The notes beneath the pieces were generated by a model. That model worked only from the letters and a program-made list of their open reading frames with translations, was not told the origin of the DNA and did no database searches. Shown here one piece after another: positions 34,826 to 46,582 of a stretch of 64,000 bases of DNA (its first letter is position 1; every line of letters begins with the position of its first letter). The DNA comes from Macrothele yani. Taxonomy: Eukaryota > Arthropoda > Arachnida > Araneae > Macrothelidae. The stretch covers positions 103,210,424 to 103,274,423 of the forward strand of contig CM077027.1 in assembly GCA_039090855.1 (NCBI GenBank), given 5' to 3'. Both the position numbers and the translations under genes were made by a program.

Positions 34826-35394
34826 TATATATATATATACTATAAAGATACCTAAGCAAAAAAATACATATATAATTTTGACTCACACCTAGTACAACAT
34901 AGAAAAGGTTATGTATCTACCTGCGTGAGTAAAAGGAGAAAAGAAAAAAAGAAAATAAAACAACTGAATGTAGAAGGTGTCGAGAATACTGAGCCTTGGC
35001 TTTATCAAGGACCAGCAAAAACTCTGCATTTTCTCACTTCCACAAAGACCTAGTTGGAAATGGGTTTCTGCAAGGCCATAGATGCAAGTAACATTCCCAC
35101 CTAAAATAGTTTAAAAAATATATATATAAGTCATGTCCTCCGTAGAGTAGCATGACCTAGCACTAGTTAACAATTTCGCTTGCATCCATTAACCTTCATG
35201 GCCCGACCCATGCTCTTCATCTGTTACTATTAAACAGAGAGAAGAAGATTAAAGAGAACTCAAGCTGTGAGAGTGACATAATAAATAGAAATGATATATA
35301 TATATATATATATTATTATTATTATTATTACATCTACCAGCAACACAGAATAAATGTAACACCGTGGAGAAAAAAATACGACTACCAGTGAAAT
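34826..35394. other. Microsatellite-rich unassigned sequence
   Basis: Holds (TA)n at 34825-34840, about 35122-35127 and 35294-35310, and (ATT)n at 35311-35330. No genes seen. Confidence 0.6.
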
Positions 35395-35419
35395 CTATGC
35401 TCTATCCGACTTCCATTTC

Positions 35420-35575
35420 AGGAAAGTTTTCCTCCATTTTGAAGCTGCAAAACAAGTATTTATGGAATAAAATTATATTTAACAACACTACTGTGTATAA
35501 GAAACGTTGTGAGAAAAAAGGATTACGATTACAGTAGAAACCTTTACTCCATCTAATGTTCGTTTTCGAAAGTTG
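35420..35575. repeat. Dispersed tandem unit, copy 1
   Basis: Similar to 35775-35918, sharing ATTTATGGAATAAAATTATA and CGTTTTCGAAA. Copies are about 345 bp apart and about 80% alike by eye. Confidence 0.6.
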
Positions 35576-35774
35576 GAATTCCACCCACCAACGGAAAACG
35601 ACCCCACCACCATCGCTACCACCAACAATCCCTCCCAAATTTCTGTTCAGTTCGGCATCGATCTAAGAAACCATCGAAATGACAATGGAAAAGTTGGAAT
35701 TCTTCGAATCCATTGAAGAATCTCATGCCTGAAAGATCACTGGGAAATTTTCGCGCCACCAACTGTTTTCGGAA

Positions 35775-35918
35775 TTTTTCTTCCATTTGCAAGCTGAAAT
35801 GCAAATATTTATGGAATAAAATTATACTTAACAGTAATACTGTGCACAGAAGAAACAGTGCGAGAAAAAGAAATCACGATTACGGGAAAAAATTTCACTA
35901 CTTTAACTTCCGTTTTCG
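35775..35918. repeat. Dispersed tandem unit, copy 2
   Basis: Second copy of the unit at 35420-35575. The intervening sequence includes a repeated AAAGTTGGAATTC motif (35571 and 35690). Confidence 0.6.
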
Positions 35919-36282
35919 AAATACAAAATTACATTATGAATTTTTTTTTTTTAATTTCACCTTTGCTACAAGATATTTCTCATAAATTTACTTACTAACA
36001 GATTTAAAGTTTCCAACAAACACAGGGTGCTGAGAGTACTCCCCCCTTCCCCCCGGGCCCAGCAATCTCAGATGGGCTAACAAAGCCTAACCAGAAATTT
36101 ATTTTTTCAACTTGTGGTTCAATAATGTTAAATAAGAGTTATAAAAACAATTTAGTATACAAGTGCAAATGTACTACTGTGGAATATTTAGTCATTGAAC
36201 TCAAAGGCTCACTTTATAGAACTATGTAAGAAATATTATAACCATAGTAATATGGTCGATTGTAATGTGCTGAAACTGTTGA

Positions 36283-36722
36283 ACAAATGAAATGCATTAT
36301 TCATACATTACTCGGATTACAAACTTTATGCACATTTTATTCACACGTGAGGAGCAAAGTTCCATTCTGATGATAGTAACCAAAGCACGAGAATCAAATA
36401 ATGTTAAATTAACTTAAGAAAAGGGGGTGAAAGTAATGAAATTGAAGCACTTTGCAAGACAAACAGTATATGTGCTAGAATAGTAACACAAGTTTGCAAG
36501 ACAAACAGTATATGTACTATACTAGCACATATTCTGTTTGTCTTGCAAAGTGCTTCAATTTCATAACTTTCACTCCCCTTTCTTAAGTTAATTTAACATT
36601 ATTTGATTCTCGTGCTTTGGTTACCATCATCAGAATGGAACTTTGCTCCTCACGTGTGAATAAAATGTGCATAGAGTTTGTAATCCGAGTAATGTATGAA
36701 TAATGCATCTCATTCGTTTAAC
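36283..36722. mobile_element. Long palindrome (hairpin MITE)
   Basis: Two arms of about 195 bp, near identical and inverted (ATGCATTATTCATACATTAC at the left end; its complement at the right). About 50 bp of spacer holds an extra copy of TTTGCAAGACAAACAGTATA. No ORF. Similar short AAC sequences lie at both edges, so a short target duplication is possible. Confidence 0.75.
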
Positions 36723-36924
36723 TATGTGAGAAGTTTATATCCTACATTTTGCAGCAATTCATAACATTTATTTTGCAAGAAAAAAATTAAATCCTATGGG
36801 AAAAATCTTACATATCATACATCATCTTATGGATAGTATTGTAAAGTTACTGAATGCACAGGTAAACATCAAATCATTATACATGGCAATTTACACATTA
36901 GAAAAGGAAAAAATATATAGTTAC

Positions 36925-37098
36925 CTGAACATCTAATCTCCACTCTAAATTATGATAGTGTGGAACATCTATGGTAAGAGAAGTAAGTAAAGCTCTAATT
37001 TCCTTCTGGTTTTCTAAGTAAAAGCTTACTAATGCATTCTGACTTTCTTCGGCAAAACCAAGTATTAGTATGGAGTCACGGAATTCAAGTTCTCCTAT
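36925..37098 (-). CDS. COMMD2: COMMD2 coding exon 4 (start of COMM domain)
   Basis: 58 codons, phase 0 at both ends, acceptor TTACCTCAG and donor CAG|GTAACT. The peptide runs from IGELEF through the FRDSILILGFAEE and KEIRALL segments to the hallmark YHNLEWRLDVQ. That last motif is the conserved entry to the COMM domain (a W-R-L-D-V strand) and is close to COMMD2 from other animals. This is the most diagnostic exon of the gene. Confidence 0.95.
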
Positions 37099-37399
37099 CT
37101 GAGGTAAGACAAATTCGAAAAGTGAATAGGCATAATAAAACTTGACTTCTAAAATTACAGATATTTTGGTTACAAGAAATAAAAGCAGAATAGATGAACA
37201 ACACAACATTTGGAATAATGAATGTATGTCCTACTTATGTTAATTACTAGCAACAAAACAGATGTACTTGTTTCATCAAAGAAAAAGAAATACCTTTGTT
37301 TATACTGAACAATGTGGTCCATATTTTTTCCCAAAATGAACATACAAGATTATTAAATTTTATGGATTCTCATAATGTATTTAATTTAAAGCACTGATA

Positions 37400-38590
37400 T
37401 TTCAATTACAGTTTCTCAAAGAACTATCTACCACTCTTTATGCAAAGATGATCTTCCGAAACCAATCATTAAATCATTGGCACCATGTTTCTTTGGAATG
37501 GTTAGAATTTGTTTTTCATGGGTAGCATGGTCTCTTCTGAACTCTCAAAATGATGCCCATGAAGCTTTTCCTTCATGTCTGGGAACAGAAAAGTTCATAT
37601 TCTTGAACAATGTGACACTGTTCAACAGTTCTTGCTGTATTGGGACACCAAAGACACTTGGGAAAGCTATCTGCAAGCAGTGGGTAGACATACTCTTCTC
37701 TCCTTCTGTCTTTTGAGGGAGTATCATTGAAATGCTTGATGAGGAACTATCTTTAATTTATAGTCCTGCAGACTTACACAAGGCTGCAGTTTGAGCGGTT
37801 TGCCAAGTAGATCCAAAGGCTACAACAGCATTATGTCCAAAATTTTCATTGCAGTGTGGGATAAGGCATTGTTTTGGTGCAACAAGATTCCTCAGAATCG
37901 CATTTTTTGCCTTCGCATACTTTGACCATAGCATGACACCATTCTATAGTGTTTGTCCTATCTACAGTAATTTCTTGCAACACGTCCATTGGCAGAGAAA
38001 ATTAATGCCACTAACTTTTCACAGCACTTCTGGAACATTACATTTTCATAGGCAGATCATTTGGAAATACTCAGACTGCCAACTGACATTTTGTCTTGAG
38101 GTCATATTAGTATATACAACTTTTGTCTTCTGTGATAATGTCAAGGACACGGCAAGAATTCCATGTTCTTGACATATTTTTCTTCTTGCACAGTTTTGGA
38201 TCATTTCACTACACCAGTCCACTCTGGTTTCCCTTTCCATCTCTGGAAGTTTGAGGAGCTATCAATGAGAGATCTGTACAGCTTCTGTACATGCACATAC
38301 CTGAATAAGATTCCTAAAACCTGTGGTAAATGAGCAGTCTAGCCAAAAGACTGTTTTTTCTTTTTACAAGTTATTTGTGGATCAGTCTTTACCAAAGCAT
38401 CCACATGGGCAACATTTTCTTCTTGGATTGCTGCAGCTGGGCAGCCCTTATTTTCTTTATCTTCCACAGATTTTTTCGCCTTAGTAAATTTCCGCAAACC
38501 ACTCTTAAATGGTTGTACAAGATGGTGAGGACTCTGGAAAGACTTTCTGCAAACTTTCCAAGCACTTCTGTTGAGCTAGTCCACACTTAA
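37400..38590 (-). pseudogene. Mariner-like transposase relic
   Basis: Minus-strand pieces: SVEDKENKGCPAA and IQEENVAHVDALVKTDPQIT (HTH region), a decayed first-D region, QNNALSHTAMKILD (second D changed to N), DMKEKLHGHHFESSEET, and a closing WFRK. Order and motifs match mariner. Many stops. No TIRs identified. Confidence 0.65.
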
Positions 38591-39094
38591 AATTGTAAAA
38601 AATAGTTGTGCAAAAATTATCACGTGTCACCACCATGATTATGTTATGCAAAAACTGCTTGTAAATCAACTGAATGTGACTGCTGCTGTTCTGAGACTAA
38701 ACCTGATAGGCCATCTGTTGTCTCCTCTGCAAATAAAACTTGTTCTTTCAAATTGCAAAGAAAAAATAATATTGTCATACTTTCTTTGAATCAGGAAAAT
38801 TTAATAGTAACACCTGTATTACTTACACTGTCAGGAAAACTAACTGCCAATTTTCATTAACAATATTTGGCACCAATCCATTCCTCCACTGCTGTGGCAC
38901 ACAACTTTATATTTTAATATATAATTTTGTTTTCTAGCAATTGCCCTGGGAGAACTTTAACAAACTTCTATAGATGAGCATTTGGATTATGGTGCAGAAA
39001 TTAGATGTAACTACAATGCATTACATGCACAATACAGGTGAAAGGGGAGGGGGCTGAAGAACAGCAGATTAGTTCACAGCTTATGCACTGAACC
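38591..39094. other. Unassigned sequence
   Basis: Nothing recognised. Confidence 0.5.
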
Positions 39095-39966
39095 CAGGGG
39101 TGGATCCAGAAGTTTACTCTAGGGGGGGGGTCGGGTATAAAAATGGGGGGAGAAGACATTATGGAAGGGTTTTTTAGATATACATTATACATATTGGCAG
39201 TGCTGCTCCTACCTGATGTTCCTTTGTAAGGTCTTTAAAACACTTTCACTTGCTCCAGGAATGTTAAATCGCTGTTTCGAGATGTTACAGACACTACACA
39301 ATATGACAATAGCCAAACACTAACTAAGAATACCCCCATGCTTTTTTCTCCCGCTGTCCCTGTCTTCCCTTTATCTTTTGGGCTCTCTCTCTATCTCTTT
39401 ATTTTATTCCCTTCTCTTTTTTTTTTTTTTACTGAAGTGAAATCAATATAGTATGCATTTTAAATCCAATTCCATAGTAAGTTTAATTGTTACATTTTTT
39501 TTAATTTAACAATTAAAGGGTTTTTAGATATACATTATACATATTGGCTGTGCCGCTCCTACCTGGCGTTCCTTTGCAAGGTTTTTAAAACACTTTCACT
39601 TGCTCTGGGAATGTGAAATCGTTAAGTACCTGAAAGAGAGCCTTACCCTGTTCTGAGACGTTACAGATGCTAGACAATTATAACAATAGCAAAGAACGAA
39701 CAAAGAATATCCCCATGCTTTTCTCCCCACTCTCACTCTCCCTCTCTCTTTATTTTATTCCCTTCACTTTCTGTTTTTACTGATTTACTGAAGCTAAATC
39801 AATATAATACGTATTTTAAATCCAATTCCGTAGTAAGTTTAATTGTTAAGCTTTGCAACTGAAAACAAAATATGCAAAGTTAATCATTTATGATCTTCGC
39901 TGCTTTAAAAGTAAAAACTTTGTTAGGTTCTTTTTGGGGGGGAGGGGGCGATCGTGTGCCCTGCTG
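39095..39966. mobile_element. hAT-like non-autonomous element with internal duplication
   Basis: Left end CAGGGGTGGATCCAG, then a G-run. Right end (reverse complement) CAGCAGGGCACACGATCGCC. No exact 8-bp duplication. The interior is made largely of two copies of a unit of about 330 bp. Confidence 0.45.
39169..39850. repeat. Tandem duplication of a unit of about 330 bp
   Basis: Copies at about 39169-39495 and 39518-39850 both start TTTAGATATACATTATACAT and end TAAGTTTAATTGTTA. About 85% alike, with a 25-bp insertion in the second copy. Confidence 0.85.
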
Positions 39967-41123
39967 TTCTGAAAAGCTGAATCTTACCCCAAACTCTACC
40001 CTTACATCTTTTAACTTCTTCTGATAACAGCAGGGGCAACTATTGCCTTTTTTATGTACTAAATGTGAATCTTATGGGCAAATACTCACACAATTTAAAC
40101 AAAACTTACCATTGTGACAAAGGCAATTGTAGCCAGAAAGCACCTTGGTTTCATAGCTATATGACTTTCCAGAGGTTATACCTCTTCAAGTTAAATAGAT
40201 TAAGGTGCTCCATATATAAAAATAAGAAAAAAGCCTGAAAATGACTAAATGCAATAATTGAAATTTGAATCAGGCTTTGAATATAATCTAAACCTTTAGC
40301 ATTTAAATGTTTTGCCAAGAATATTTCAACATGTGACAGCATTATTTTCTTTGAAAATACCCAAATCAATCACAATTATATACAACAGGAATTTTTGCAA
40401 CAAACTGAGAAGATAGTTAATAGAAAAAATAAACTGAGTTAACATTACTTACAGTGAATAACTATAATTGATAATTACTGACCATTGTTTTGGCTGCTTC
40501 TGTGAAAAGATACATAACACCATCAACTGCATGCTGGACCATCTCAACATCTACATTTAATCGCTCTATAACAGAATAAAGAAACACATGGACTTTGACC
40601 TTAAAACTGAACTCAATATCACTAACAATAAAAAATAAAGCAGCTATATATGTAAAGCTAATAAGCAATATCATCAAAATATAAAAAAAATGTATGCCAA
40701 ATTATGAGTAATCACATGTGCAAGAAACAAATAGAGATATTGTCATATGAAAAACAGCATATTCCATCTAAGAAAAATAATCAAAAAATGTTCCTTTGGA
40801 GAAATGAACTGATTTTTCCTTATTGCAAGGAAAAGCATGAATACAACACTGCTTTCACGGAATATTTAGGAAAGCACTAGCTATACTTAAAAACATGTAT
40901 TATACTGTACAGCATTGTTTTTAAGAAATATTAATAAAAGTATTAGCTGTACCCAGTGTAACAAAAGGAAAAGGATCAAGGAAAAGGATCAAGCAAGGGT
41001 TACAGTTTCTTAACTAAACAGTATCATATCAATTACTGCACTTGAGACTTATTAACAATTTCTGTGAATATGCAGTCTTTCTCCTTCACACATACACAAT
41101 TTTTTTTTTTTTTTCATAAGTGT
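39967..41123. other. Intronic sequence around COMMD2 exon 3
   Basis: Apart from exon 3 (40483-40565), nothing recognised. A duplicated AAGGAAAAGGATCAAG lies near 40966-40992 and a T-run at 41100-41114. Confidence 0.5.
40483..40565 (-). CDS. COMMD2: COMMD2 coding exon 3
   Basis: Acceptor TGTTATAG, donor GTCAGT, 83 nt: two bases completing a codon plus 27 codons ending in Met. The peptide includes RLNVDVEMVQHAVDG and YLFTEAAK, which matches the VQH-x-V-x-G-x-x-YLLTE segment of COMMD2 in the N-terminal domain. Its flanks are an intron of 14.6 kb on the 5' side and 3.4 kb on the 3' side. Confidence 0.92.
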
Positions 41124-41815
41124 GACCCATTCCATTTCAAATCAGGCAGATGCCTGTCAGGTAACCCTCAGGAATTTTCCTAGAAAAAAACAGAGTTGAA
41201 AGCCCTAGTCATATGATAACAGAAAATATCACTTTTATTTCTGAAAAAAAGTTTGTATGCAAACTATGATGTTTCTGAAATGGTGTGCTGCAGTGAAGCC
41301 TTCACAGCAGAAAGAAATTTCTGATATTTTGGAATTGTTAACTTTTGACATTCTAAAGTTACAGCTGAGATATTTTTCTTGTAGGAAGCACTTTGTGGGT
41401 GCCTTTAATATGTACAATTACTTTTAGTATGTCTGTGCCTCATGTTTATGCAAAAAACAGCAAAATGCAAAAACATTCAAAAAATGTGATTTTATCTTTT
41501 TTTCTTTAGAAAATTATACAGTTGTTTCATTCATATATAGGTGGTTCTTCTCTTTACTCATGTTCCTTAAAAAAATACTTTGCCTGCATTTCAATTTTAT
41601 TTAATGATAAACATTAAACATCCAAATATTGAAAAAATGAAAGATTTAAGAAAAAGTGTCAAATTTAGAAAATTTATATTAAAAAAAGCCATTTCTAATT
41701 ATTTTTTTAATTTGGTAGGTGATAGTCATTATATGCTAGTTCAAGATATAGTGATAAAAATGATAGCATTTCAGTTGTAATTTTTTTATATACAGCCTAA
41801 CATGTAGTGTGATAA
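41124..41815. repeat. Left long terminal inverted repeat
   Basis: Outer start GACCCATTCC. Contains an open frame at 41580-41780 that is not conserved in the right arm, so it is probably not coding. Confidence 0.6.
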
Positions 41816-42315
41816 ACCAATACTATCAATTATAACAATGCCTGAAAAAAATTCATAATTAATTGAAAAGTTTATTTCATGTTAATAGCAGTCTTAGTTC
41901 AAAATGTTATTGATGAAATAAAAGGAAGTAATTATCTCTAAGAAAAGCTGTCCCATTGGAAAACTTACTTTCTGAAGAACAAAAGTAGATGCTGAAAGGA
42001 TCAGCCAATTTCAGATGAAAAGGACTAAAAATAAAAAGTGATAATTTTCTTATGGTTTTGCACTTTGCTGATTTTGCTATGAACTGTTAAGTTATATAGT
42101 GCAAAATGAAATCCAAATGATATGAAAAAATATATCCCACTGGTCAATATATCCTATATTCACATGTGTACCATATACAAAGGAAAAGTTTCTTTTTTTC
42201 CTAGTTCTTTATGACATGGCATCCATGCTATGCTTTCCATCAGTAAAACTTAAGTCCAATGATCAGATTTAATTTAGACAAACAGCTCATATTTCTCATG
42301 GACCTGCTGCACATA

Positions 42316-43546
42316 CACTATATTGACAAAAATCACTGGACACCCCTTCAAAAGCAAATGAATGGAGCCGCTGTGTTGTTAAGATGCGCAGTACAGCTGC
42401 AAATGGTATAAAAACAAGCTTGTAGCTGATTGTGATCATATTGCACTGTGAGGTTGAGAAAAAAATGTTGCAGCAGGAGAGGACTGGCTTTGAGAAAGGA
42501 AAGATTGTTGGGTGTCATATCAGTGGGTTGTCCTTAAGAGAAACCGAGAGGTGTTTAAACATACCCAAGTCAACTGTTTTGGATGTACTGAATAAGTGGA
42601 AGACACATGGCGTGCCTGAAGCAGCAAAACGTACTGGTAGACCAAAGAAAATCAGTGATAGAGAACGTTGAAGCCTCAGAAGAGTCGTTACAGCTAATCG
42701 ACGGAGTACTGCACAAGATCTCAATGTACAGGTAAGTAAAAATGCTTGAACCTCGGTATGTACACATACCATTTGCAGAGAACTTCATTCCATGGGTTAC
42801 TATGGTCGTGCGGCTGCTCATAAGCCTTTCATTTCCACTCGGAATGCTACTCATAATTTAGCATGGTGTAAAGAACATTTATCATGGAAACGGGTCCTAT
42901 GGACTGATGAATCCATATACACCATCCATCAGTCTGATGGCCGTGTGTGGGTATGGCGGCAGCCGGGGGAACGCTATTTACCATAGTGTACTGTTCCTAC
43001 GGTCAAGTTTGGAGCTGGCAGTGTACTCGTGTGGGGGTGTTTTTCGGGGTATGGTCCCGGCCCATTGGTTATTGTGGGCAAACCTGTTAACCAGCACGTC
43101 TACCTCGATATTCTGGACAATTATGCCCTAACAACTCTGTGGCAATACTATGGAACCAAGCCTTATTGGTACTAGCAGGATAATGCACCGAGCCATAAAA
43201 AGCAAGGACTGTTACGGCGTGGTTTGATGATAATTCCGTATCATGTGTGGACTGGCCAGCACAGAGCCCTGATCTTAATCCCATAGAGAACCTATGGGAT
43301 GAATTAGAGCACTGCATCAGAAGTTTGGAACCAAGGCCTACTACTAAGCAACAGTTAGCGGCAGCATTATGTACTGAATGGAAGCGCATACCTATTGCTG
43401 TGTTCCAAAACCTTGTTGAAAGCATGTCTTGAAGGGTCAGTGCATGCACTGAGGCCAAAGGTGGACTGACATTGTACTAATGTATGTCAAAAAATGCTAT
43501 GTTGTGTTTCTCTTCAATGTGTCTGGTGACTTTTATGAATATAATG
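42316..43546 (+). mobile_element. Tc1-like transposon with TIRs and TA duplication
   Basis: Left end CACTATATTGACAAAAATCA and right end (reverse complement) CATTATATTCATAAAAGTCA, flanked by TA at 42314-42315 and 43547-43548. Length 1231 bp. Inserted in the large-TIR element. Confidence 0.9.
42432..43432 (+). pseudogene. Tc1-like transposase, all catalytic acids kept
   Basis: Starts MIILHCEVEKKM or at the inner ATG 42465 (MLQQERTGFEKGKIVG). The HTH has LRETERCLNIPKSTVLDVL. Then a TGA at 42669, a frame change near 42730, VLWTDES (first D), VLVWGCFSGYGPG, QDNAPSH (second D) and SPDLNPIENLWDELE (third acid). The end is FQNLVESMS. Stops and about three frameshifts. Confidence 0.85.
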
Positions 43547-43679
43547 TATTTAAAAGCAGATACCTCAGATACCACCTCAGTCAGTCAATAAAAAAAAATG
43601 ACAATAAAGAAAAAGTGGTTATTCAGTGCAAGTAGTATGGGAAAAGACATTGTAATGTGAAGGGTGTATTGTGAAGCAC

Positions 43680-44330
43680 TAGGAAACTCAGCACAATCTT
43701 ATCATAATCTAGAACAAATTGACAACATACAGAATAGCAATTCTTTTGTGAGCATTGTTAGTAAGAAGTTATCCAATACAGTTCTGCTGTGACATTCTCT
43801 CCTACAGATTAAAAAGAATCTGTGGGAATGTTGGAAGCACTTAAAGCCATGTCTGGGAATCAGGTCTTCATATGCGTAGATTGTTGATTAAAACACAAAA
43901 ATAAAAAGCACAGTAAACCATGATCAAGTAGAAATGTTGATTAAATCTTGCTCTAAAACAAAAAATGTAGTAACGATTAATAGCTTAGCAAAACATTATT
44001 TTGCTTCACGTATTTATAAAAAAAACTGGTGGAATGGGCAAATAATCAAATTTTCATATGAAAACAAAGATATAATAATTAAATTTATGAATCCTCATGG
44101 TCCATCAAATAGCTTTAGATGATTACATAATGACATGTTTGTGATGTATCAAATGACAAAATTATGTCAACAATGTCTTCACCATTTCCAGTTGTTAGTC
44201 TGGAGGATTGCAATTCACTAATGCTTCCAAACAGTCTTGTATAAACTCCTTTTTTGGGTGAATCATGGAAGTGTTGATAAAGTGATATGTAATTCCTCAA
44301 TTTTGAATATTCTGATGCTTATATTATGTA
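43680..44330 (+). pseudogene. Orphan ORF of the large-TIR element
   Basis: Open at 43934-44122: TINSLAKHYFASRIYKKNWW followed by a NGQII and IIIKFMNPHGPSNSFR segment. There is then a TGA where a Trp codon would fit, and the reading continues LHNDMFV and, with a frame change, DKIMSTMSSPFPVVS. From memory the W-x-G-x-I ... KFM-x-P-x-GPS pattern recurs at the C-terminus of uncharacterised transposon-type proteins. I cannot name the family. It is the only candidate protein native to the element. Confidence 0.45.
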
Positions 44331-44643
44331 TCATCATCATCAACCATTATCAATTCACTGCCGGGTGAAGGTCTCCCCAAGTCTTTACCACAACTTTATA
44401 TCTTGAGCCAGTCACTCCAACATGGTTTCTAATTTTTCCACCCATCTTGCATGTGGTTTTCTGGGTCTTTTCCTGTCCCTTGATACCCGGTCTAGTATTT
44501 TAGTTGTCCAGTGGTGGTCAGAGAGAGATGTGCAGCCCATTGCCACTTGGATCTCTGCACTTTATCATGATGTGATCAACACTTATCATTTTCCAAATCC
44601 ATGCATTCCTCTTCCTATCTTTCCTGGTTACACTAAGCATGTA
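44329..44643 (-). mobile_element. RTE 3' fragment (diverged)
   Basis: Begins with the short (TCA)n tail, then the complement of the RTE 3' end: CAACCATTATCAATTCACTG, GGTCTTTTCCTGTCCCTTG. About 75% like copies 1-3, so an older insertion. Its 5' side ends at the Tc1 insertion at 44644. Confidence 0.8.
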
Positions 44644-45834
44644 CACGATCGAATCACATTATTGTGACTGCCAACTAATATCCAGAGTAACCGCCGTGTG
44701 CAGGGCAGACAGCAGTTAGACAGGCTGGGAGTGACTCAATAAAGTGCTGGAAGGTGTTCACAGGTATGTGGAGCCCTGCTGACTGCAGTGCATCTGACAG
44801 CTGCTGGAAGATGCGTAGTGGAGAATCCATTGAGCGAACAACACAATCAAGGTGGTCCCACAGATCCTCAATTAGGGTTAAGTCTGGGGAATTACAGGGC
44901 CAAGGAAGTATTTTGAAAGCTTCATTGTGCTTTTCCAACCACAACATTTCTAGCTGTGTGACATGTTGCATTGTCGGGCTGGAAGATCCCATCTGCCCCA
45001 GGGAAGGCAATCAGCATGTATGGATTCATAATGAATTTGGTCCACAGTGTCTTCAACAGGTATGAGTGGACCCAGGAAATACCACGAAAACATTCCCCAG
45101 ACCATAACGCTGCTTCCACCAGCTTGTGTTCTTCCAGCAATGGTTGAAGAGTGTTTGTTCTCCGATGTTTCACGCCTTATATGTCAACGTCCAACCGTTC
45201 GATAAAGCAAAAAGTGTGACTCATTGGAGAAGGCAATCCTTTGGCAATCAGCAGAGGTCCGATTCTGATCCTGGCGTGCAACTGTAAGCCTTTTCTGCTG
45301 ATGCACCTTTGTTAGCATAGGTGCAGTGACCATCCGTCTGCATCGGATCCCCATATGCAGCAGGGTTCGCTGAACTGTCATTTTAGACACACTTCCGGTA
45401 GCCCCTGGTTCATTCGGCCAGTGAGTTGCTCCACTGTAGTGTGACGATTGGCCCTCACGCACCTTCATGGTCGACGGTTCACCACTCATATCAATGGCAC
45501 GTGGTGCTCTGCAGTTTTTACATTGCTTATTCGCAATGGTGCCATTTCTCCAATAATGATACACTTTAACCACAGCAGCATGCGAACAGTTCACAAGTTG
45601 CACTGTTTCAGAAATACTGCCACCCTTGGCCCGAAAGCCGATAATCATCACTTTTTGCAAATCTGATAAATCGCTCCTTTTATCCATGACAGCAATGAGT
45701 GATATGTTTTCAAAATGCCGACAGCACACCTTATATACCCTCCAAGCCAACTCATGACACGTGCCTTCTTTCATTGGCTACGAGCTGTTGATGTCAAAAG
45801 TAAGAGGTGATCACAATAATGTGACTCAACTGTG
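44644..45834 (-). mobile_element. Tc1-like transposon with TIRs and TA duplication
   Basis: Left end CACGATCGAATCACATTATT and right end (reverse complement) CACAGTTGAGTCACATTATT, flanked by TA at 44642-44643 and 45835-45836. Length 1191 bp. It abuts the RTE fragment. Confidence 0.9.
44675..45687 (-). pseudogene. Tc1-like transposase
   Basis: ATG at 45687 (MDKRSDLSDLQKVMIIGFRA), open through the HTH (GGSISETVQLVNCSHAAVVK), SKMTVQRTLLHMGI, and IAFSNESHFLLY (first D changed to N) to 45184. Then frameshifts, FQPDNATCHTARNV (second D kept), NSPDLTLIEDLWDHLD (third acid kept) and the end AHGGYSGY at 44678. The N-terminal 168 codons are intact. Confidence 0.85.
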
Positions 45835-45924
45835 TATATCTCCATATATACATATATATCTTTTACATTACAGTTTTCTTAAACTACTGCTCAGATTTTG
45901 ACTAGGAAAATTTTGCATATTTAA

Positions 45925-46582
45925 TGTACCATGTTAGTCTGAGTTTAAATAATTTATAACTGGAATACTATCTTTTTTTATTGTTTCATCTAATACTAGC
46001 ATATAGAGATTATCATCTACCAAATTTTCAGATTTTAAAAAATTGCCTTTTTTTAATATTTTTTAAAATTTGACAGTTTTACTTAAATGCTTCATTTTTT
46101 TAAAATATTTGTATGTTTATTATCGCAAAAATGAAATTGAAAAGCAGACAAAGGATTTTTAAACAAACATGAGCAAAGAGGGAAACCACCTGTACAAGAA
46201 TTTTTAAGATGAAACAACTGTAGAAGTTTCTAAAACAAAATAAAAAATTGTGTTTTTGAATATTTCTACATTTTGCTATTTTTTTTATATAAACATGAGG
46301 CACAGTCAAATTAAAAATAACTGTTCATAGTACAGCCCCAAAATTATGCTTCCCATGGGAAAAAATTTCAGCTGTAGCTTTAAAATTTAAAGAGTTATTA
46401 ATTCCTAAAAATCATAACTTTTCTTCTGCTGCAAAGGCTTCACTGCAGTGCACCATTTCAAAAATGTCATAATTTGCATAAAAAAAAATTTTTCAGAAAT
46501 GAAAGTGATATTTTCCAGGAAAACTCCTGAGTGTCACCTGACACTTTTTGCAAAATTGCCTGAATTGAAAAGGAATGGGTCT
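45925..46582. repeat. Right long terminal inverted repeat
   Basis: Inverted partner of 41124-41815; outer end GGAATGGGTC at 46572-46581. Confidence 0.6.

Larger units (their letters stand above)
41124..46582. mobile_element. Large element with about 680-bp terminal inverted repeats
   Basis: 41124-41815 and 45925-46582 are diverged inverted copies (about 70-75% by eye). Matching landmarks: ACCCATTCC at the outer ends, TATCACTTTYATTTCTGAAAA, GTGCCTCATGTTTAT, ACAGTTGTTTCAT, and TATATGCTAGT near the inner ends. Between them lie two Tc1 insertions, an RTE fragment and an orphan ORF; subtracting these leaves roughly 2.7 kb. Superfamily unknown. Confidence 0.6.

Noticed and set aside
37477..38172. 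Plus-strand ORFs of 79 and 107 codons
   Set aside because: Antisense to a mariner relic with recognisable catalytic fragments.
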